A stretch of DNA of 48,147 nt, taken from Clostridium sp. DSM 17811 (GTDB lineage Bacteria; Bacillota; Clostridia; Clostridiales; Clostridiaceae). Both the position numbers and the translations under genes were made by a program. Below are positions 42,925 through 48,147 of this stretch, piece by piece. Within the stretch, counting starts at the first letter, position 1. Every line of letters begins with the position of its first letter. The notes beneath the pieces are model-generated. The model was not told the DNA's origin, did no database searches, and worked only from the letters and a program-made list of their open reading frames with translations. Location: contig NZ_JAHLDU010000026.1 of assembly GCF_018861905.1 (NCBI RefSeq), positions 1-48,147 of the forward strand, in the 5' to 3' direction.

Positions 42925-43960
42925 GATAGAAAATAAAATTATAGGTGATGGAAACAGAACTTTTATTATAGCAGAGGCTGGGGTTAATCATAATGGAGAC
43001 ATAGATATAGCAAAACAACTGGTAGATAAAGCTGTAATTTCAGGTGTTGATGCAATAAAATTTCAGACATTTAAAACAGAAAAGTTAGTTACTGGATATG
43101 CGGATATGGCTGATTATCAAAAAAGTAATATTGGGCATACTTCCTCACAGTTTAGTATGTTAAAGAAACTAGAACTATCACAAGAAAGTTTTATAAAAAT
43201 TCAAGAATATTGTAAATATAAGGGGATTATGTTTTTATCTACTCCTTTTGATTTTGAAAGTGCAGATTTTTTAGAATCTATAGGAATGTCGGCCTTTAAA
43301 ATTAGTTCAGGAGATTTAACTAATATTCCTCTTTTAGAACATATAGCAAAATTTAATAAACCTATAATATTATCTTCTGGAATGGCAAATCTTTCAGAAA
43401 TTGAAGAAGCATTAAATGCAATTTATTGTTTAGGAAATAGTGAGGTTGCTGTACTCCATTGTACTTCAAATTATCCAGCTAAATTACAAAGTGTTAACTT
43501 GAATGCTATGAATACTATAAAGAATGCTTTTAAAGTTGTAGGCGGGTATTCTGATCATACGAAAGGGATAACAGTACCAATAGCTGCAACAGCTATTGGA
43601 GCTAATATAGTCGAGAAGCATTTTACACTAGATAAAAATATGCAGGGACCAGACCACAAAGCTTCATTAAATCCTACGGAACTAAAAGATATGGTTCAAG
43701 CAATTAGGGATGTGGAAACGGCACTTGGAAATGGAATTAAAAGGTATAATCTAAGTGAAGTAGATACAATTAAGGCTGCAAGAAAAAGTATCGTTGCATC
43801 TAGATATATAAAAAAAGGGCAGATTATAACGCTAATGGATTTAGATTACAAAAGGCCAGGCACGGGACTTTCACCTAAATTTTATATAGATCTTGTTGGA
43901 AAAAAAACTAATAGAGATATAGAAATGGATGAACAAATAACTTTAAACATTATAGAATGA
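42917..43960 (+). CDS. legI: Nonulosonate (legionaminate) synthase, NeuB family
   Basis: A 347-residue NeuB-family synthase, which condenses phosphoenolpyruvate with a C6 N-acetyl-mannosamine-type sugar. The TIM barrel begins with IAEAGVNHNGD (residues ~17-27), continues with DAIKFQTFKT, FLSTPFD, KISSGDLTN and LHCTSNYPA, and the C-terminal antifreeze-like SAF domain starts near 288 (SIVASRYIKKGQIIT). Length is standard. For Leg the substrate would be 2,4-diacetamido-2,4,6-trideoxymannose. Start: ATG 42917 inside legF. An 82-base gap with a hairpin separates it from legG. Confidence 0.87.
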   Translation: MFKIENKIIGDGNRTFIIAEAGVNHNGDIDIAKQLVDKAVISGVDAIKFQTFKTEKLVTGYADMADYQKSNIGHTSSQFSMLKKLELSQESFIKIQEYCKYKGIMFLSTPFDFESADFLESIGMSAFKISSGDLTNIPLLEHIAKFNKPIILSSGMANLSEIEEALNAIYCLGNSEVAVLHCTSNYPAKLQSVNLNAMNTIKNAFKVVGGYSDHTKGITVPIAATAIGANIVEKHFTLDKNMQGPDHKASLNPTELKDMVQAIRDVETALGNGIKRYNLSEVDTIKAARKSIVASRYIKKGQIITLMDLDYKRPGTGLSPKFYIDLVGKKTNRDIEMDEQITLNIIE

Positions 43961-43990
43961 AAAGTAGCTAATTAGGTTTACTTTTATATA

Positions 43991-44015
43991 GAATAACAAT
44001 TAATAATTGTTATTC
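43991..44015 (+). other. Perfect hairpin before legG
   Basis: GAATAACAATT (43991-44001)/AATTGTTATTC (44005-44015) is an 11-bp perfect stem with a three-base AAT loop, 12 bases before the AAGGAGG ribosome binding site of legG (44032-). No U-tract follows, so it is not a classical terminator; it may affect mRNA stability or set the level of downstream genes. Confidence 0.45.
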
Positions 44016-44042
44016 TATAAGAGCCCTGCAAGGAGGAAAAAC

Positions 44043-45191
44043 ATGAAAAGAAAAATAGCAGTTATAACAGGTACGAGAGCCGATTATGGAATATTTTATT
44101 ATGTTCTTAAGGAAATTGAAAAACATGAAGATTTAGACCTTAAGCTTATTGTATGTGGAATGCATTTATGTCCTGAATATGGGATGACTGTAAATGAAAT
44201 AGAAAAAGATGGTTTTGATATAGCGGATAAGTTTGAAACTATATTAGCGTCGGATACTGGTGCTTCTATGGCTAAATCAATAGGACTTTCAATTATAAGC
44301 ATGGCTCAAAGCTTTGATCGCATAAAACCAGATCTTTTATTAATACTTGGGGATAGGGGAGAAATGCTTGCTGCAGCAACGGCAGCTATCCATATGAATA
44401 TACCTGTGGCTCATATTCATGGGGGAGAAGTAACTGGAACAGTAGATGAGTCTGTAAGACACGCTATAACTAAACTTTCACATATACATTTTCCTGCTAA
44501 TGAGGATAGTAAGCAAAGAATAATTAAATTAGGTGAGAAAGAAAAGAATATTTATGTAGTGGGGGCACCAGGCCTTGATTATATTAAAAAAACACAATAT
44601 ATTTCAAGAAGTGAAATGCTAAAGAAGTTTGAATTAAAAGATGATAAGATATTTTTATTAACACAGCATCCAGTAACTACAGAGCGTGACATGGTAGAAT
44701 GTCAAATACGACAAACGCTTGATGCAGTTGTAGAGCTAGGGTATCAAACTATAGTTTCATACCCTAACAGTGATAATGGAGGACGTGAAATTATAAAGGT
44801 AATTGAAGAATACAGAGCTAAATACCCATTCTTAAAGGTATTTAGAAACTTAAGTCAAGTAGAATACCTTAGCTTTTTAGAGATAGCAGAGGTAATGATA
44901 GGAAATTCATCTTCAGGTATAATTGAAGCACCTAGTTTCAAGTTACCTGTAGTAAATATAGGTTCAAGGCAAGATGGAAGATTAAGAGCTAGTAATATAA
45001 TAGATGTTTCCTATGGAAAAGAATCTGTTATAAGAGGTATTAAAGAAGCGATATATGATGAAAGTTTTAAGAAACAATTAGAAAATTGTACAAATCCATA
45101 TGGTGATGGCAATGCTAGCGGAAAAATAGCACAAATTATAAGTGAGGTAAAATTAGATAGGGAACTTATACAAAAGAGAATTACTTATTAA
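44043..45191 (+). CDS. legG: Hydrolysing NDP-sugar 2-epimerase (LegG/NeuC family)
   Basis: A 382-residue UDP-GlcNAc 2-epimerase family protein, hydrolysing branch. Signatures: ITGTRADYG near residue 8, GDRGEMLAAATAA, the catalytic HIHGGEVTGTVDE, and IGNSSSGIIEAPSFKLPVVN near the C-terminus. LegG cleaves the nucleotide from the diacetamido-trideoxy-glucose precursor and inverts C2, giving the mannose-type substrate of LegI; NeuC would use UDP-GlcNAc. Start: ATG 44043 with AAGGAGG upstream; the open frame from 44007 lacks a binding site. Flanked by legI and the neuD-like gene in the same orientation. Confidence 0.87.
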   Translation: MKRKIAVITGTRADYGIFYYVLKEIEKHEDLDLKLIVCGMHLCPEYGMTVNEIEKDGFDIADKFETILASDTGASMAKSIGLSIISMAQSFDRIKPDLLLILGDRGEMLAAATAAIHMNIPVAHIHGGEVTGTVDESVRHAITKLSHIHFPANEDSKQRIIKLGEKEKNIYVVGAPGLDYIKKTQYISRSEMLKKFELKDDKIFLLTQHPVTTERDMVECQIRQTLDAVVELGYQTIVSYPNSDNGGREIIKVIEEYRAKYPFLKVFRNLSQVEYLSFLEIAEVMIGNSSSGIIEAPSFKLPVVNIGSRQDGRLRASNIIDVSYGKESVIRGIKEAIYDESFKKQLENCTNPYGDGNASGKIAQIISEVKLDRELIQKRITY

Positions 45192-45218
45192 CTTAGAAAT
45201 TAAAGTTGAGGTGGAATT

Positions 45219-45860
45219 ATGGAGAAAATCGTACTTGTAGGTGCAGGTGGACACTGCAAGGTAATTATAGATATTATAAAAAGTGTTGGTGAATATGATA
45301 TTATAGGTGTAACAGATACTACTTTTAGAGGTCAAAAATTAGTATTAGATATACCTATAATAGGTGATGATAGTATTTTGAAAAAATTGTATAATGATGG
45401 TGTAAAAAATGCTTTTGTATGTATTGGTGCACTTCAAAATATTAAGCTTCGTGATAAAATATATAATAAATTAAAAGATATAGGATTTAATATACCAGTA
45501 CTTATACATAAAGATGCAATAGTTTCATCTTATGCGAGCATTGCTGCTGGAACTTGTGTAATGCCAGGGGCTATAATTAATCCAGGTGTTTCCATAGAAG
45601 AAAATTGTATAATAAACACTGGTGTAGTAATTGAACATGAGTGTAAAATACAAAGGAACACCCATATTTCTCCTAAAGCATGTATAGCTGGTGCGGTGAA
45701 AGTTGGGCATGATACACATGTAGGGATGGGAAGTTGTATAATTCAAGCTCTACATATAGGGAATAATGTAATTATAGGAGCAGGAGCTGTGGTTATTAAT
45801 AATGTAGAAGATAATGTAGTTGCTGTAGGAGTTCCATCAAAAATTATAAAGCGCAGGTGA
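45219..45860 (+). CDS. legH: NeuD/PglD/LegH-type sugar O/N-acetyltransferase
   Basis: A 213-residue acetyltransferase with the typical two-part build: an N-terminal Rossmann-like domain (VLVGAGGHCKVIIDII near residues 4-19) and a left-handed beta-helix from about residue 90 (ASIAAGTCVMPGAIINPGVS), with the catalytic His in VIEHECKI and the C-terminal cap VGVPSKIIK. In a Leg pathway this would N-acetylate the 4-amino sugar made by LegC; in sialic acid loci the equivalent is NeuD. Context favours LegH. Start: ATG 45219 with GAGGTGG upstream. Four bases separate it from ptmE. Confidence 0.8.
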   Translation: MEKIVLVGAGGHCKVIIDIIKSVGEYDIIGVTDTTFRGQKLVLDIPIIGDDSILKKLYNDGVKNAFVCIGALQNIKLRDKIYNKLKDIGFNIPVLIHKDAIVSSYASIAAGTCVMPGAIINPGVSIEENCIINTGVVIEHECKIQRNTHISPKACIAGAVKVGHDTHVGMGSCIIQALHIGNNVIIGAGAVVINNVEDNVVAVGVPSKIIKRR

Positions 45861-45864
45861 TATT

Positions 45865-46920
45865 GTGAAATTTCCAATTGAAAATTATTGTATAGGAGCT
45901 AGTTCTACAATAAAAGAAACTATGAAAGTTATAGATAAAAATTTAACTGGTGGAGCGCTAGTTGTAAATGAAAATAATGAATTAGTGGGAACTATTACAG
46001 ATGGCGATATAAGACGTGCTATGATTAAGGGTTTAAGTATAAATGATAGTATAGAGAATACATATTTCAAAAATTTTAAATTTGTTACAGAAGAGCATAG
46101 TAAAAAGAAAGCAAAAGAGTATATGTTAAGCAATAATATAAGACAGGTTCCTGTAATTGATAAAGATAAAAAATTAATTGATTTATATTTTCTTGATGAT
46201 ATATTATCTTATGATAAAAAGGACAATTATGTTTTTATTCTAGCTGGAGGTTTGGGAACTAGGTTAAGACCATTAACTGAGACAGTACCAAAACCTATGC
46301 TATTAATTGGTGACAAACCAATACTAGAACTTATAATAGAACAATTCAAAGAATATGGGTTTAATAACTTTATGATATCTCTTAATTATAAAGGAGAAAT
46401 AATAGAGGACTACTTCGAAGATGGGAAAAAGTTTGGAGTAAACATAGAATATATAAGAGAAACTAAAAAACTGGGTACAGCAGGATCAATAGCGTTAGTT
46501 AAAGAAAAATTTATAAAACCATTTATAGTTATAAATGGGGATATACTAACAGGTATAGATTTCGAAAAGTTTTTAAATCATCATATTAAAAACGAGTTTA
46601 ATATAACTGTAGGTGTTAGAAATTATGAGGTTAATATTCCTTATGGAGTACTTGTTACTGATAATATGCTTATAGAGTCTTTGGAAGAAAAGCCCACATA
46701 CAAATTTAATATTAATGGTGGTGTATATGTAGTAAATCCAGAAATTATAAAATATATACATGAGAATGAAGTTTACAATATGACAGACTTAATAGAAGAT
46801 GCAATTAATAATAAATATAAGTCAGGTATATATGAAATAACTGAGTATTGGAAGGATATAGGACAAATAGAAGACTATAGAAAAGCCAACACGGATATTC
46901 ACAAATTTTTTAAACTATAA
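45865..46920 (+). CDS. ptmE: CBS-domain nucleotidyltransferase (PtmE-like)
   Basis: A 351-residue fusion: two CBS domains in residues ~1-120 (GTITDGDIRRA and RQVPVIDKDKKL) and an N-terminal-type sugar-phosphate nucleotidyltransferase from ~127 (FILAGGLGTRLRPLTETVPK, KPMLLIGDKP, INGDILTG). This matches PtmE of Campylobacter, which makes GDP-glucosamine for legionaminic acid. The CBS pair probably senses a nucleotide. It strongly supports the Leg rather than the sialic or pseudaminic pathway. Start: GTG 45865, with AGGTGA a few bases upstream and a 4-base gap from legH. legB follows after 16 bases. Confidence 0.85.
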   Translation: MKFPIENYCIGASSTIKETMKVIDKNLTGGALVVNENNELVGTITDGDIRRAMIKGLSINDSIENTYFKNFKFVTEEHSKKKAKEYMLSNNIRQVPVIDKDKKLIDLYFLDDILSYDKKDNYVFILAGGLGTRLRPLTETVPKPMLLIGDKPILELIIEQFKEYGFNNFMISLNYKGEIIEDYFEDGKKFGVNIEYIRETKKLGTAGSIALVKEKFIKPFIVINGDILTGIDFEKFLNHHIKNEFNITVGVRNYEVNIPYGVLVTDNMLIESLEEKPTYKFNINGGVYVVNPEIIKYIHENEVYNMTDLIEDAINNKYKSGIYEITEYWKDIGQIEDYRKANTDIHKFFKL

Positions 46921-46936
46921 AAAAGGGGTAGATTAA

Positions 46937-47929
46937 ATGAATTGGCAAGGGAAAAAAGTTTTAATTACTGGCGCAGAAGGTTTTATAGGAAGTCATTTAA
47001 CAGAAAGATTAGTGGAACTTGGAGCAGATGTTACGGCACTCGCTCAATATAACTCATTCAATAACTGGGGATGGATTGATACTTTTGATAAGAAGGTTAA
47101 AGACAGCATAAAAGTTGTTACTGGTGACATAAGAGAATATGATGGAATGAAAAGAATTATAAAAGGTCAAGAAGTAGTACTACATCTTGCGGCACTTATT
47201 GCAATTCCGTATTCTTATTTATCACCTATGGCTTATGTAAGAACAAATGTTGAAGGTACTACTAATGTCTTAGAAGCATGCAGGGAATACGATGTAGAAA
47301 AAATTGTACATACATCTACCAGTGAAACTTATGGTACAGCCCTTTATGTACCAATTGATGAGAAGCATCCAATGCAAGGTCAATCTCCATATTCAGCATC
47401 AAAAATAGGAGCAGACAAAATGGCAGAAAGTTACTATAAAAGTTTTAATATGCCTATAGCAACTATAAGGCCATTTAATACTTATGGACCAAGACAATCT
47501 GCAAGGGCTGTAATTCCAACAATAATATCACAGATACTCGCAGGAAAAACAGAAATCAAACTTGGAAGTTTAACTCCAACTAGAGACTTTAACTTTGTTA
47601 AAGATACTGCTGAGGCATTCATAAAAATAGCAGAAAGTGAAAAGACTATTGGTGAAGTTATAAATGCTGGTTCAAACTATGAGATAACTATAGGAGAGAC
47701 AGTTAAAAAAATAATAAAAATAATAGGTAAGGACGTAAAAATTATTTGTGATGATGAACGATTAAGACCTACAAACAGTGAAGTTAATAGACTATGGGCT
47801 GATAATACTAAAATAAAGGAATTAACAGGCTGGAAGCCTAATTACAATATAGACGAGGGTCTTTGCGCAACAATAGAGTGGATAAAAAACAATATGCAGT
47901 ATTTTAAAACAGACATATACAATGTTTAA
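46937..47929 (+). CDS. legB: NDP-sugar 4,6-dehydratase of the SDR family (LegB-like)
   Basis: A 330-residue extended short-chain dehydrogenase. The cofactor motif ITGAEGFIGSH is at ~9-19, catalytic TSETYGT and YSASK (Tyr-x3-Lys) follow, and the N-terminus with AQYNSFNNWGWID is typical of the LegB group. It would remove water between C4 and C6 of GDP- or UDP-GlcNAc, giving the 4-keto-6-deoxy sugar that LegC aminates. Start: ATG 46937 behind AAAGGGG, 16 bases after ptmE. The legC start follows after 38 bases. Confidence 0.87.
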   Translation: MNWQGKKVLITGAEGFIGSHLTERLVELGADVTALAQYNSFNNWGWIDTFDKKVKDSIKVVTGDIREYDGMKRIIKGQEVVLHLAALIAIPYSYLSPMAYVRTNVEGTTNVLEACREYDVEKIVHTSTSETYGTALYVPIDEKHPMQGQSPYSASKIGADKMAESYYKSFNMPIATIRPFNTYGPRQSARAVIPTIISQILAGKTEIKLGSLTPTRDFNFVKDTAEAFIKIAESEKTIGEVINAGSNYEITIGETVKKIIKIIGKDVKIICDDERLRPTNSEVNRLWADNTKIKELTGWKPNYNIDEGLCATIEWIKNNMQYFKTDIYNV

Positions 47930-47967
47930 CAAAAGAATAGCTTTTAAAAAAGTAGGAGGTTTTTATA

Positions 47968-48147
47968 ATGATACCTTTATGTATACCAGAAATTAGAGGC
48001 AATGAATTAAAATACGTTAAAGACTGTATAGATACTAATTGGGTATCTTCAGTAGGAAGTTATGTTAATTTATTTGAGAAAAAATTTAGTGAATACGTAG
48101 GCAGCAAAAGTGCTGTAGTTACAATGAATGGTACAGCTGCGCTTCAA
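47968..48147 (+). CDS. legC: LegC-like aminotransferase, N-terminal part (truncated by window edge)
   Basis: The first 60 codons of a DegT/DnrJ/EryC1-family PLP aminotransferase. The start MIPLCIPEIRGNELKYV, then TNWVSSVGSYV and VVTMNGTAALQ, is characteristic of the LegC/PglE group that transfers an amino group to the C4 keto position made by the dehydratase upstream. Start: ATG 47968 with AGGAGG upstream. About five sixths of the gene lie outside the window, so the catalytic lysine cannot be checked. The aminotransferase of the wbp-like pathway (WbpE) has a different usual N-terminus, so this gene should not be taken for it. Confidence 0.85.
   Translation, partial: MIPLCIPEIRGNELKYVKDCIDTNWVSSVGSYVNLFEKKFSEYVGSKSAVVTMNGTAALQ

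Noticed and set aside
42220-45860. Sialic acid (Neu5Ac) biosynthesis operon
   Set aside because: The neuA, neuB, neuC and neuD-like set could suggest it, but the CBS nucleotidyltransferase (PtmE type), LegB-like dehydratase and LegC-like aminotransferase fit the legionaminic route better.

Overview
The window is AT-rich, has strong AGGAGG-type ribosome binding sites, and carries strictly anaerobic redox genes together with Firmicutes housekeeping genes (mutS2, a U32 peptidase, pgcA, galU, a group-III Orn/Lys/Arg decarboxylase). It looks like chromosomal DNA of a Clostridium sensu stricto species. I saw no transposase, integrase, phage gene or CRISPR array.

Layout. 1-1.6 kb: the end of a glycerate kinase gene and a CdaR-type regulator. 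1.7-2.0 kb: tRNA-Glu(CTC) and tRNA-Gln(CTG) with a good promoter and terminator. 2.1-10.1 kb: mixed single genes, namely a SWIM/SNF2 helicase, a metallo-beta-lactamase-fold hydrolase, a small unknown acidic protein, exonuclease III, a WG-repeat protein and a LysR regulator. 10.5-22.5 kb: one long co-directional cluster of eleven genes, hdrB-hdrC-hdrA-flxD-flxC-flxB-flxA-frdB-frdA-fumarase alpha-fumarase beta, followed by a DASS-family dicarboxylate transporter. 22.9-36.4 kb: a lone glycosyltransferase, a 206-bp palindromic repeat, a TetM-like GTPase, an RlhA-like U32 protein, MutS2, a TudS/DUF523 protein, a decarboxylase, phosphoglucomutase and a TPR protein. 36.5 kb to the end: a sugar-nucleotide locus (galU, wbpA/wbpB/wbpD-like genes, a FemAB-like gene, then legF, legI, legG, legH-like, ptmE, legB and the start of legC).

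The most interesting system is the 10.5-22.5 kb cluster. HdrABC plus FlxABCD is a known cytosolic NADH dehydrogenase/heterodisulfide-reductase-type module in which HdrA is the presumed flavin-based electron-bifurcating subunit. Here it sits directly upstream of a soluble two-subunit fumarate reductase with no membrane anchor, the two-subunit class I fumarase, and a DASS transporter of the family that includes tartrate/succinate and citrate/succinate antiporters. I infer that C4-dicarboxylate enters, is converted to fumarate and reduced to succinate with NADH electrons, while HdrA diverts part of the electrons to ferredoxin. That would be a soluble, electron-bifurcating NADH:fumarate/ferredoxin oxidoreductase. 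The control region is also unusual: two copies of an operator plus -10 module at exactly 202 bp offset, and a hairpin lying between the Shine-Dalgarno sequence and the first start codon.

The right-hand locus can make an activated legionaminic-acid-type nonulosonate by the GDP-linked Leg route and probably part of a 2,3-diacetamido-hexuronic acid pathway. Both sugar types are known on flagellins of some clostridia. The window ends inside legC, so the glycan locus is incomplete here.
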